From: SURF-21 sp964510515
GTDB taxonomy: Bacteria > Actinomycetota > Geothermincolia > Geothermincolales > RBG-13-55-18
Assembly (NCBI GenBank): GCA_964510515.1
Contig: CAZEAU010000017.1
Location: 1-58,911 of the forward strand
Direction: 5' to 3'
Length of the DNA stretch: 58,911 nucleotides
Numbering within the stretch: the stretch's first letter is position 1; every line of letters begins with the position of its first letter. Positions 43,440-51,222 of the stretch are shown here, one piece after another. The notes beneath the pieces were generated by a model. That model was not told where the DNA came from. It was given only the letters and a program-made list of their open reading frames with translations, and did no database searches. A program made the translations under genes and the position numbers.

Positions 43440-44390
43440 CTACCTCCGCAGGTTACTGCGGTACCAATCCACCGTGCGCGCGAGGCCATCGCGCATGGGG
43501 GTGCGCGGCTTCCAGCCCAGGATGCGCTTCGCCTTGGCGGCGTCGAGGGCGATGTGGTCGAGCTCCCCCTCCCGCGGCGGCGCATACGCGGGGTCCTCAT
43601 CCCACTCCATGATGTCGGCGATCTCGCGGTAAAGCTCGTTCACCGAGGTGCGCACCCCGGTGCCGATGTTCATGAACTCGCCGTCCCCTTTCTTCAGCGC
43701 GGCGCGATAGGCGTCCACCACGTCCTCCACATAGACGAAGTCGCGGGTCTGTTCGCCGTCGCCGAAGATGGTGGACTCCTCCTCGCCGAGTATCTTGCCG
43801 ATGAAGATGGCCACTACGCCCGCCTCCCCGAAGGCGTTCTGACGCGGGCCGAAAACGTTGGCCAGCGCGAGGGTGCAGCAGGCGATGCCGTGCGTGCGCT
43901 CGTAGTAGCGGATATACTCCTCGGCCACCAGCTTGCTTACGCCGTAGGGGGAATCGGGGTGCCGCGGCGCCTCCTCGGAGACGGGCATGGTCTCCGGCTC
44001 GCCGTAAACGCATCCTCCCGAGCTGGTGTTGATGAAGCGCTTGACCCCGTTTTCGGCCGCCATCTGCAGCACGTTGATGGTGCCCAGGACGTTTATGTCC
44101 GCGTCCATGACCGGGTTCTTCACCGATACCCTGACGTCAGGCTGGGCGGCGAGATGGATGACGGTATCCTGCTGCTTCCCTTTGAAGGCGGCCAGGAGAG
44201 CGCCGTCGCGGATGTCGGTATGGAGGAAGGAGAAGCGGTTCTCCTTGGCCGCCTCCTTCACCCCCATGAGGTTGTCGAACTTGCCCGTGGACAGGTTGTC
44301 GACGGCGGTTACCGCGTGGCCTTCCCCCAGGAGGGTGTCCACGAGGTTGGACCCGATGAATCCCGCTCCGCCCGTTACCACGATACGCAA
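43440..44390 (-). CDS. NAD-dependent epimerase/dehydratase, UDP-glucose 4-epimerase-like
   Basis: 316 residues, extended short-chain dehydrogenase fold. The N-terminus MRIVVTGGAGFIGSNLVDTL is the NAD site. Catalytic residues are in the NTSSGGCVYGEP serine block and YGVSKLVAEEYIRYYERTHG (YxxxK). GDGEQTRDFVYVEDVVDAY and YNIGTG-type IGTGVRTSV complete the pattern of UDP-glucose/UDP-GlcNAc 4-epimerases. The TTG at 44390 is preferred (GGGGAGG 8 nt upstream, start directly at the NAD motif) over a GTG at 44399 that overlaps the ribosome binding site. It forms a two-gene operon with the PHP phosphatase, pointing to surface polysaccharide synthesis. Confidence 0.88.
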   Translation of the reverse strand: MRIVVTGGAGFIGSNLVDTLLGEGHAVTAVDNLSTGKFDNLMGVKEAAKENRFSFLHTDIRDGALLAAFKGKQQDTVIHLAAQPDVRVSVKNPVMDADINVLGTINVLQMAAENGVKRFINTSSGGCVYGEPETMPVSEEAPRHPDSPYGVSKLVAEEYIRYYERTHGIACCTLALANVFGPRQNAFGEAGVVAIFIGKILGEEESTIFGDGEQTRDFVYVEDVVDAYRAALKKGDGEFMNIGTGVRTSVNELYREIADIMEWDEDPAYAPPREGELDHIALDAAKAKRILGWKPRTPMRDGLARTVDWYRSNLRR

Positions 44391-44464
44391 TCGCTCCACC
44401 TCCCCGTTTTGTTCACGCCCGGCGCCGGACAGCCCGCGGGCTCGGGCGCCGGGCCCCGTCCGCC

Positions 44465-44571
44465 GCTTACTCTGGTCCCATCTCAGATAAAGTTTATCAA
44501 GAGGGTATCGGCGCCGATGAAGCGGCGGATATCCTCGCTTACTCTGGTCCCATCTCAGATAAAGGTTATCA
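44465..44571. repeat. Direct repeat, 72-bp period
   Basis: GCTTACTCTGGTCCCATCTC followed by AGATAAAGTTTATCA occurs at 44465 and again at 44537. AGATAAAGTTTATC contains a small palindrome. It lies between two minus-strand genes (44613-45653 upstream, 43440-44390 downstream). Confidence 0.8.
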
Positions 44572-44612
44572 CAGCGACATATGCGTTGCCCGCCGGGGAC
44601 TTTCGCCTTCGC

Positions 44613-45653
44613 TCATAGCGGGCGCTTGGTCGGGGTGAGCTCGCCGGAATCCATCTCATACTTGAAGGAGCCCGTGATGGCGAAGAACTGCGGGCGCACG
44701 TCCTTGAACTCGCCGTAGGGGGCGCGGCCCTGGAAGGCGAAGATGTAGTCCCCGGCCACGATATAGAAGAGGAGGAAGCGGGTTTCCTCGCCCATGTAAT
44801 TGGCGCTGAACTCGGCGTAGAAGGCCGGGAGGCCCGAGACGCTGGTGGAGTTGAAGAGTCTCTGCGCCTCGTCGCCGCCGGGGTCGTCTGCGGTGTCGCC
44901 GCCGGGCTCGATGGGCTCGCCCGGGGTGGTGTCGCCGGGGGTGACGGACTCGCCCGCGGCGGTGTCGCTGGGGGTGACGGACTCGCCCGCGGCGGTGTCG
45001 ACCGCGGCGGTGTCGCCCGGATCGGGCTCGCCGGATGGGGCGCCCTCGGCCTCATCGTAGGCGCCGTCGCCGGGCTGCCGTGCGCCCTCCCTCTCCTGCG
45101 CCGCCCCGCCGGATGGGCCGAAACCGAGCTCGCCGCCCAGCGCCGAGATGCGCGCCGCCGCAACTCCTTCAAGGTGTTCCTCTATGGCTTCGATCCCCCC
45201 GATCGAGACCAGGGGGTCGAGCTGAAGCGCGCGCAGGTCCATGGCCTTGCGCGGGGTGAAGGAGATGATCAGCGCCGCCAGTTCGTCCTGGCCGGGGGCC
45301 GCCGCGTCGATGGACCATCCGTTGGGGTAGGTGATGGTGAACCCGAGCTCGGGGTCGGTGTAGATGTGCGGGGCCTCCACGGCCCTCCCGTCTTTATCCG
45401 GGGCTTTGTCGTGACCCCAGGCGATCCGGTAGACCAGATAGCCGGCGCCGGCGACGGCGGCCAGCCCGGCGAGGATGACCAGCGAGACCACCAGGTAAAA
45501 GAGGACGCCGCGGTGCCGCGGCAGGATGATGTCCTGCTCGGACCCGCCTTTCAGGAAGCTCTCGACCAGGCCGGCCTGGGAGAGTCCCGCTCCACAGATA
45601 CCGCAGTATTTCGCCCTGTCGGGCTGGTAACTGCCACATTCGGGACAGATCAA
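44613..45653 (-). CDS. Zinc-ribbon protein with one membrane segment and a Pro/Asp/Gly-rich linker
   Basis: 346 residues of unknown function. The N-terminus MICPECGSYQPDRAKYCGIC is a zinc ribbon in the cytoplasm. A membrane helix spans about 49-75 (LFYLVVSLVILAGLAAVAGA), so the rest is outside. The outside part has a folded segment (TDPELGFTITYPNGWSIDAA, about 100-170, like PsbP/lipoprotein domains that start with 'GF.i.yP..W'). Then comes a low-complexity linker with repeats of DTAAGESVTP, and a final segment (LFNSTSVSGLPAFYAEFSAN to SFKYEMDSGE) that completes the same kind of domain. The linker therefore appears inserted into the domain. The TTG start at 45653 is preceded by GAGG. The role is unknown. 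Confidence 0.75.
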   Translation of the reverse strand: MICPECGSYQPDRAKYCGICGAGLSQAGLVESFLKGGSEQDIILPRHRGVLFYLVVSLVILAGLAAVAGAGYLVYRIAWGHDKAPDKDGRAVEAPHIYTDPELGFTITYPNGWSIDAAAPGQDELAALIISFTPRKAMDLRALQLDPLVSIGGIEAIEEHLEGVAAARISALGGELGFGPSGGAAQEREGARQPGDGAYDEAEGAPSGEPDPGDTAAVDTAAGESVTPSDTAAGESVTPGDTTPGEPIEPGGDTADDPGGDEAQRLFNSTSVSGLPAFYAEFSANYMGEETRFLLFYIVAGDYIFAFQGRAPYGEFKDVRPQFFAITGSFKYEMDSGELTPTKRPL

Positions 45654-46179
45654 CGCATCAACCTCTTTCTCATATCCCCGCTACTCTATTCTTCGCGCCT
45701 TCCGGCATCACCTTGGATTATAGACGCAAAAAGGCCCGCACATGTTGCCGGTGGCACTTCTGGGGTCAACCCCAACAATCGCCATAACACTTCCGGTGTG
45801 TCCCTTCCGGGGTCAACCCCGAAGAGTGCCATACGCGCCGTCTCCTATATGCTCTTTGGTGTCAGGCCTCGAAAGGGACATTTGTAGCAGTTCAGCGCTC
45901 AGTATATGTCGGGCTTTCCCCGCACATGACGTTCGCGGCACTTCTGGGGTCAACCCCAACAATCGCCATAACACTTCCGGTGTGTCCCTTACGGGCTCAA
46001 CCCCGGAGTGTGCCATACGCGCCATCACTTGTGTCCCCTTCGAGGGTTGACCCCCGGTGTGCCACCCAGCGTGCCACGGCGCGCCATCACTTGTGTCCCT
46101 TTCGAGGGTTGACCCCGGAAGTGCCATCACTTGCGTCCCTTTCGAGGGTTGACCCCGGAAGTGCCACGGGGGTGCGGCG
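45654..46179. repeat. Palindromic repeat cluster
   Basis: About seven copies between 45752 and 46168. The unit CTTCTGGGGTCAACCCCAAC with AATCGCCATAACACTTCCGG occurs twice (45758 and 45941). The last two repeats share the spacer CATCACTTGCGTCCCTTTCG. No gene is supported. Confidence 0.87.
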
Positions 46180-48279
46180 TCAGCGGGGGAAGTTGAAGTA
46201 CATGGCGCGCTCGACCACGGCGGGGGCGCTGGTGTCCACCTTGACGGAGAACTCGTTCTGGGTGAGGTAGGGGATGGAGTTCACCTTAAGGGTGCCGCGA
46301 CTGTGGGGCCCCACCTGCATGGGCCACATGACCAGGGAGCCGTCCGGGCTGCGGAAGCTCAAGGCCACGTCCATGGCGCTGTCCCCGGGGTTCATGACCA
46401 GGAGATAGGTGTCGAAGTGGGGCGAGGTGTATCCCTCGGCCAGGTAAAAGACCTGGCCCAACTCGGTCGCGCCCGTCTGCACATGCCCGCCCGGGCAGTT
46501 CTCGTAGCCGAAGTACATGGCCCGCTCCGCCACCACCGGCAGGGTGGACGTGAGCCGCACCGAAACGTCCGTGGCCTCCATGCCCGGCGCGCTGTCCACG
46601 GCCACGGTGCAGCGGCTATGCGCCCCCACCAGGACGCCCTGGCTGGTGACGCTGCCGTCGGGCTTGAGGTAGTCCAGGGTGACGATGGTGGCGGTGTCCT
46701 GGGGGTTGAGCACCAGGATATATTCGTCGAAGCCCCCTCCCGTATAGCCCTCGGCGAAGTACCACTGCAGGGCGGGCTCGTTCACGCCCAGGGAGTCATG
46801 GCCCCCCGTCTTCCCGCGGTAGTTGAAGTACATGGCGCGCTCCGCCACCACCGGCAGGGTGGACGTGAGCCGCACCGAAACGTCCGTGGCCTCCATGCCC
46901 GGCGCGCTGTCCACGGCCACGGTGCAGCGGCTATGCGCCCCCACCAGGACGCCCTGGCTGGTGACGCTGCCGTCGGGCTTGAGGTAGTCCAGGGTGACGA
47001 TGGTGGCGGTGTCCTGGGGGTTGAGCACCAGGATATATTCGTCGAAGCCCCCTCCCGTATAGCCCTCGGCGAAGTACCACTGCAGGGCGGGCTCGTTCAC
47101 GCCCAGGGAGTCATGGCCCCCCGTCTTCCCGCGGTAGTTGAAGTACATGGCGCGCTCCGCCACCACCGGCAGGGTGGACGTGAGCCGCACCGAAACGTCC
47201 GTCTCCTCCATGCCGGGCACCGCGTCCACGAGCACGGTGGTGCGGGTGTTGGCGCCCAGGAGGTAGCCCTGCGAATAGACGCTGCCGTCGGGCTTGAGAT
47301 AGTCGAGGGTGGCGATGGTGGCCCCCGGGTTGGGGTTGTGGATGAGGATGTATTCGTCGAAGCCCTCCCCGGTATAGCCCTCGGCGAAGTACCATGAGGC
47401 GGCCGGCTCCGGCGCCCCCTTAGATACCGTCCCTCCCTGTATGGGCGGGTTGGGCGGCACGAAATGACCGGGGATGATGGAGAGGGGGGTGCCGTCCGGC
47501 GCCCAGTAATAAGGGATGTGGGCCTGGGTGGGGTCGAGGCGCACGCAGCCGTGCGAGGCCGGGTAGCCCAGCCCGCTGTAATTGGACTGCACGCCATGGT
47601 AGGTGGGCCAGGCGTGGAGGGCGTAGTCCTGGTAAAAGCCCATCCAGTAATAACATACGCAGCCGGGGTATTTGGGCACCGGGTGGGCCTGGTCGTGGTA
47701 GAGGATGCGGAAGTTGCCGGTGGGGGTGGGGGTGCCCGCCGCCCCGGTGGAGACGACGAACATGTGTACCAGGCGCCCGTTCTCCATGCAGTAAAGCCGC
47801 TGATCGGCGATGGATAAGACCATGGTCTTCTGCACCGCCACCGCCGCCTCGAAAAGCTGGGCGGCGGGCACGGCGCTGAGCTCGGGCGTGGGCGCGCCTT
47901 CACGGCCGCCGGAGTCCACGCTGGTGAGCACGTAGTAATAGCGGGTGCCGTCCGCGAGGCCGGTATCTACGTATCCGAGGTAGTTGATGTTGGAGGAGGT
48001 GGAGCGCTCGCTCAAGAGCTCGTAGGGGCCGCCGGGCTGGGCCGCGCGGTAAACGCGGTAGGCGGCGACGTCCGGAGACGGGCTCGGCGACCACGCCAGG
48101 TCGATCTTGCCCCCGTTGTCGTCGGGGCGGTCCTGCGCCCGGGGGTCGCCGGGCGGAAGCGGGGGGCCGCCCGGGGACGCCGCGGCGGGCACGGCGGCGG
48201 CGAAGACCACGAGCAGAGCGAGGGCGATTGTCCACAAGCTGGGGGGCATGGCCTTCCCCGCGCGGCGAGCGTGCTTCAC
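46180..48279 (-). CDS. Secreted L,D-transpeptidase (YkuD) with fibronectin-III-like domain and four 'WYFAEGYT' repeat domains
   Basis: 699 residues from the GTG at 48279 (AGAGGTG upstream; basic n-region then hydrophobic core LWTIALALLVVFAAAVPAAA, a signal peptide cleaved near ASP). Residues about 50-140 resemble a fibronectin type III domain (IDLAWSPSPSPDVAAYRVYR). The YkuD domain (about 150-265) carries YPASHGCVRLDPTQAHIPYY, with the catalytic His and Cys of the HGCVR motif; such enzymes make 3-3 cross-links in peptidoglycan or attach proteins. Four units of about 110 residues follow, each starting WYFAEGYTG and ending VVAERAMYFNYRG (DUF5719-like, likely wall- or surface-exposed). Units 2 and 3 are practically identical in DNA (46510-46830 and 46840-47160). 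Confidence 0.88.
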   Translation of the reverse strand: MKHARRAGKAMPPSLWTIALALLVVFAAAVPAAASPGGPPLPPGDPRAQDRPDDNGGKIDLAWSPSPSPDVAAYRVYRAAQPGGPYELLSERSTSSNINYLGYVDTGLADGTRYYYVLTSVDSGGREGAPTPELSAVPAAQLFEAAVAVQKTMVLSIADQRLYCMENGRLVHMFVVSTGAAGTPTPTGNFRILYHDQAHPVPKYPGCVCYYWMGFYQDYALHAWPTYHGVQSNYSGLGYPASHGCVRLDPTQAHIPYYWAPDGTPLSIIPGHFVPPNPPIQGGTVSKGAPEPAASWYFAEGYTGEGFDEYILIHNPNPGATIATLDYLKPDGSVYSQGYLLGANTRTTVLVDAVPGMEETDVSVRLTSTLPVVAERAMYFNYRGKTGGHDSLGVNEPALQWYFAEGYTGGGFDEYILVLNPQDTATIVTLDYLKPDGSVTSQGVLVGAHSRCTVAVDSAPGMEATDVSVRLTSTLPVVAERAMYFNYRGKTGGHDSLGVNEPALQWYFAEGYTGGGFDEYILVLNPQDTATIVTLDYLKPDGSVTSQGVLVGAHSRCTVAVDSAPGMEATDVSVRLTSTLPVVAERAMYFGYENCPGGHVQTGATELGQVFYLAEGYTSPHFDTYLLVMNPGDSAMDVALSFRSPDGSLVMWPMQVGPHSRGTLKVNSIPYLTQNEFSVKVDTSAPAVVERAMYFNFPR

Positions 48280-48840
48280 CTGTATTTCACCTCTGATGAT
48301 AAGGCACGGGACTGGCTTCCCGGCATTGGGGATATTATGCGCAGGAAGCATTATTTTGACAAGGGTCTGCGTCATGTATGCCGCGTATCTGTGTCCCGCG
48401 AGGGCGGCGGCTCGGCAGGCGCCGGAGAGAGCGCTGCGCGGGGGGCTGATACGGGCGGCAGCGGGGCAGCGGGGGCGAGGGAAGGAGTGGCCGCGAGGGG
48501 AAGGGAAGAGGAGCCTGCGGCCGAGGGGAAGGTGCGCTCGCGAGGGGAAGGCATGGCCGCGGGAGGAAGGAAAAAGGAGGCCGCTGCGGAGGGGAAGGTG
48601 CGCTCGCGGGGGGAAGGCATGGCCGCTGCGGAGGGGAAGGCATGGCCGCGAGGGGAGGGGAAAAGGAGGCTGCGGCAGCGGGGGAGCGGGGGAGGATAAA
48701 TCGCGGGTCAAGGAGGGGCCTGGCAGTGCCGATTCTAATCTCATAGAGAGGGCGGAAAGCGCCGCCGGTCGCACGCCGGCCGCACGAGGAAGGCACGAGG
48801 AGAAAGGGGCTGAACCAGCGCCGCCGGAGTTCGGCGGAGC
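48280..48840. repeat. Degenerate GGGGAAGG-rich array
   Basis: From about 48470 to 48700, irregular units such as GAGGGGAAGGTGCGCTCGCG and GGGGAAGGCATGGCCGCGAG recur five or six times. Long open frames on both strands here come from lack of A/T and are not credible genes. 48280-48470 and 48700-48840 hold nothing recognisable. Confidence 0.7.
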
Positions 48841-48938
48841 AAGCAGGCAAGGCGGCTTCAGGCCCTGCAATCAGGCAGGCAAGGCGGCTTCAGGCCCTGC
48901 AAGGAGGCAGGCAAGGCGGCTTCAGGCCCTGCAATGAG
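48841..48938. repeat. Three tandem copies of a 32-bp unit
   Basis: GGCAGGCAAGGCGGCTTCAG followed by GCCCTGCAA occurs at about 48844, 48876 and 48908 with 3-bp spacers (TCA, GGA). CTTCAGGCCCTGCAA has partial dyad symmetry. Confidence 0.85.
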
Positions 48939-49010
48939 TCACCGCAAGCGACAAAGGGGTGGAGCGGCGAGACGATAGCGGGGCTACGAGGCGGGACAAG
49001 GGGTGCGAAA

Positions 49011-49334
49011 TTGGCAAGGGTGGGAGACATCATCGTCCGCGATGCGGATATAGACAGGGTTAAGTTCGAGCTCATCACCTTCTTCAAGGACAACCCCGGC
49101 ACCGTGGACAGCGCCGACAAGCTCTGTGGCCGCGTGGGGCGTTCCCGCGAGGAGGCGGAGAGGGCGCTGGAGGAACTCTCCGAACACGGCATTTGCCACA
49201 AGGTGCCCGCACGTCCCGTCCCCATATACATGTATTACGCCTCGGCGCTGATACTCAAGCGCATCGCCGAGCTGGCCCCGGACATGGACTACGATGTCCA
49301 GATAGAGCTGGTGAACACCCTCCTCACCCGCTGA
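49011..49334 (+). CDS. Small winged-helix-like protein of unknown function
   Basis: 107 residues. The middle part (VKFELITFFKDNPGTVDSAD to RALEELSEHGICHKVPARPV) has the helix-helix-helix-wing arrangement of a small winged-helix domain. The remainder (IYMYYASALILKRIAELAPD) would be a dimerisation helix. The probable start is the TTG at 49011, with an AAGGGG stretch 8-12 nt upstream. It could be a regulator or a structural protein in a larger complex. No family name can be given. The gene lies between two repeat-filled stretches, just upstream of rsmI. Confidence 0.6.
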   Translation: MARVGDIIVRDADIDRVKFELITFFKDNPGTVDSADKLCGRVGRSREEAERALEELSEHGICHKVPARPVPIYMYYASALILKRIAELAPDMDYDVQIELVNTLLTR

Positions 49335-49581
49335 TAAGCTCGGCGCCCGGAGCCCGGCTACCGTCCGCCACGCACACCGGCGGTTTCGCGCCCCAACTCC
49401 AACCCCTGAGCCGCAATCCCCGACCCGCAACGGCGAATGATGGCGCTCGATTCAACCCAACCCCCGACCCCTAGCCCTCAACTCGCAACGGCGAATGATG
49501 GCGCATCACCCCCGACCCACAGCTCCCAACCCAACCCAGCCCCCAACCCCAACTCCCAACCCAACCCCCAACCCCAGGGTC
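49335..49581. repeat. C/A-rich tandem stretch before rsmI
   Basis: CGCAACGGCGAATGATGGCG occurs at 49426 and 49485, and 49520-49575 is an array of CCCAACCCCAACTC units. No gene is supported. Confidence 0.75.
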
Positions 49582-49594
49582 TATAATCCTGGTA
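49582..49594 (+). promoter_or_regulatory. -10 element of rsmI with leaderless start
   Basis: A perfect TATAAT lies at 49582-49587 and the ATG at 49594, so transcription would begin at or next to the start codon. There is no ribosome binding site. No clear -35 is visible in the C-rich stretch upstream. Confidence 0.6.
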
Positions 49595-50430
49595 TGGATA
49601 AGGGAAAGCTGTTTCTGGTGGGGACGCCGATAGGCAACATGGAGGACATCACCCTGCGCGCGCTGCGCGTGCTGCGCGAGGCCGACCTGGTGGCGGCGGA
49701 GGACACCAGGCGCGCGCGCAAACTGCTCTCGCGCTACGACATCCACGTCGCCGTGGCCAGCTACCATGCCCACAACGAGCGCGAGAAGGCGGAGGCCATC
49801 GCCGGCGAGGTCGAGGCGGGCAGGAAGGTGGCCCTGGTGAGCGACGCCGGCATGCCCGGCGTGGCCGACCCCGGCTTCCGGGTGGTGGAGGAATGCGCGC
49901 GGCGGGGGCTGAAGGTGGAGGTCGTCCCCGGCCCCAGCTCCCTCACCGCATCGCTGGCCCTCTCCGGCATGCCGCTGCGCTCCTTCCGCTACGACGGCTT
50001 CGTGCCGCGCAAGCGCGGCGAGCGGCGCTCCCGCCTCTCCGACCTGCTGCGCGAGGGGGAGGCGCTGGTCTTCTACGAGGCCCCTCACCGCCTGCTGGAG
50101 ACGCTCAAGGACCTGGCCGAACTGGCGCCGCAGCGGCGCGTGGTGGTGGCCAGGGAGCTGACCAAGCTTCACGAGGAGGTGCTGCGCGGCACCGCTTCGC
50201 AGGTGCTCGAGGAGTTCGCGCAAAGAGAGCCCCGCGGGGAGTTCGTGATCATCGTTGGCCCCGGCGGGGAGGGAGAGGCCCCGCCGCTGCCCGAGCTGGC
50301 GGGGGAGGTGGGCGCGCTCGTCGCCGAGGGGTTGCCCGCGCGCGAGGCGGTGCGCGCGGTGGCGCTCAGGCGCGGCGTCTCCCAGCGCCAGGTGTACGGC
50401 GCCTGGCTGGAGAGAAAGGATGGCGGCTGA
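49594..50430 (+). CDS. rsmI: 16S rRNA (cytidine-1402 2'-O)-methyltransferase
   Basis: 278 residues, tetrapyrrole-methylase (SPOUT-independent, class III) fold. RsmI modifies C1402 in the decoding centre with S-adenosylmethionine. The N-terminus GKLFLVGTPIGNMEDITLRA and the stretches LVAAEDTRRARKLLSRYDI, SYHAHNE and ALVSDAGMPGVADPGFRVVE are diagnostic. VPGPSSLTASLALSGMPLRS and the C-terminal helix-turn-helix-like tail (REAVRAVALRRGVSQRQVYG) complete it. The length is normal. The start is the ATG directly after a TATAAT box. It is convergent with tatD, 39 bp apart. Confidence 0.95.
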   Translation: MDKGKLFLVGTPIGNMEDITLRALRVLREADLVAAEDTRRARKLLSRYDIHVAVASYHAHNEREKAEAIAGEVEAGRKVALVSDAGMPGVADPGFRVVEECARRGLKVEVVPGPSSLTASLALSGMPLRSFRYDGFVPRKRGERRSRLSDLLREGEALVFYEAPHRLLETLKDLAELAPQRRVVVARELTKLHEEVLRGTASQVLEEFAQREPRGEFVIIVGPGGEGEAPPLPELAGEVGALVAEGLPAREAVRAVALRRGVSQRQVYGAWLERKDGG

Positions 50431-50469
50431 CGGGCGGCGAGCGTATGTTTTTTACCGGCGCGGCGCCTC

Positions 50470-51222
50470 TCAACCCTCCCGCGGCGGGAAGGGGTCGGGG
50501 AGGTCGAGCTCATGCGCGGGCATGCCCTTGAGCTCGGCCACCTTCTCCGCCACCAGCACCAGCCTCTCGGGGGAGTTGGGCTTGCCGCGAAAAGGGTGGG
50601 GGGAGAGGAAAGGGCTGTCGGTCTCGATGACCAGCCTGTCCAGGGGCAGCTCGCGCACCACGTCCTGCAGGCCGCGCGCGTTGCGGAAGGTGACCGGCCC
50701 CGCCACCGAGACGTATCCGCCCATGGCCATGACGCCGCGGGCCATCTCCAGGTCCCCGGAGAAGCAGTGCATGACCATGCGGTCGGCGAAAGGGGCGTAC
50801 TCCTCCAGGATGCGCATGGTCTCGACGTGGGCCTCGCGGTCGTGCACCACCACCGGCAGCTCCAGTTCCCGCGCCAGGTCCAGTTGGGCGCGGAAGGCGC
50901 GCTCCTGCGCGGAGCGGGGGGAGAGGTTGCGGTAGAAGTCCAGGCCGGTCTCGCCGATGCCCACCACGCGGGGGTCCGCGGCGAGGCGCCTGAGCTCGCT
51001 AAGGGCCGCGGCGTCCAGGTCGATGGCGTCGTGGGGGTGCATGCCCACCACCGCGCGCACCCCGGGAAAGGCGTGGGCCATCTCCACGGCGCGGCGGCTG
51101 GAGGGAAGGTCGATGCCGATGGTCACCACCCCGGTGACGCCGGCCGCCTTTGCCCGCTGCAGCGCCTGCGCCAGGTCTCCGCCGAGGAGGTCGAGGTGGG
51201 CGTGGGTGTCCAGGAGGCCCAT
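50470..51222 (-). CDS. tatD: TatD-family metal-dependent hydrolase (deoxyribonuclease)
   Basis: 250 residues with the TIM-barrel amidohydrolase fold. Metal ligands are LLDTHAHLDLLGG (3-15), Glu of GIGETGLDFYRNLS, His of VVVHDREAH, VMHCFSGDLEMARG and Asp of VIETDSPFLSPHPFRGK. TatD proteins are 3'-5' DNA exonucleases and, in related proteins, D-aminoacyl-type hydrolases. The ATG at 51222 directly follows the metG stop (TAAATG), so the two are translationally coupled. The metG-tatD-ksgA order is a common arrangement in Gram-positive bacteria. Confidence 0.95.
   Translation of the reverse strand: MGLLDTHAHLDLLGGDLAQALQRAKAAGVTGVVTIGIDLPSSRRAVEMAHAFPGVRAVVGMHPHDAIDLDAAALSELRRLAADPRVVGIGETGLDFYRNLSPRSAQERAFRAQLDLARELELPVVVHDREAHVETMRILEEYAPFADRMVMHCFSGDLEMARGVMAMGGYVSVAGPVTFRNARGLQDVVRELPLDRLVIETDSPFLSPHPFRGKPNSPERLVLVAEKVAELKGMPAHELDLPDPFPPREG

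Noticed and set aside
48107..48937. Frames of 142-276 codons upstream of the transpeptidase gene
   Set aside because: They are Arg/Gly/Glu-rich translations of a GGGGAAGG array and partly antisense to the signal-peptide region.
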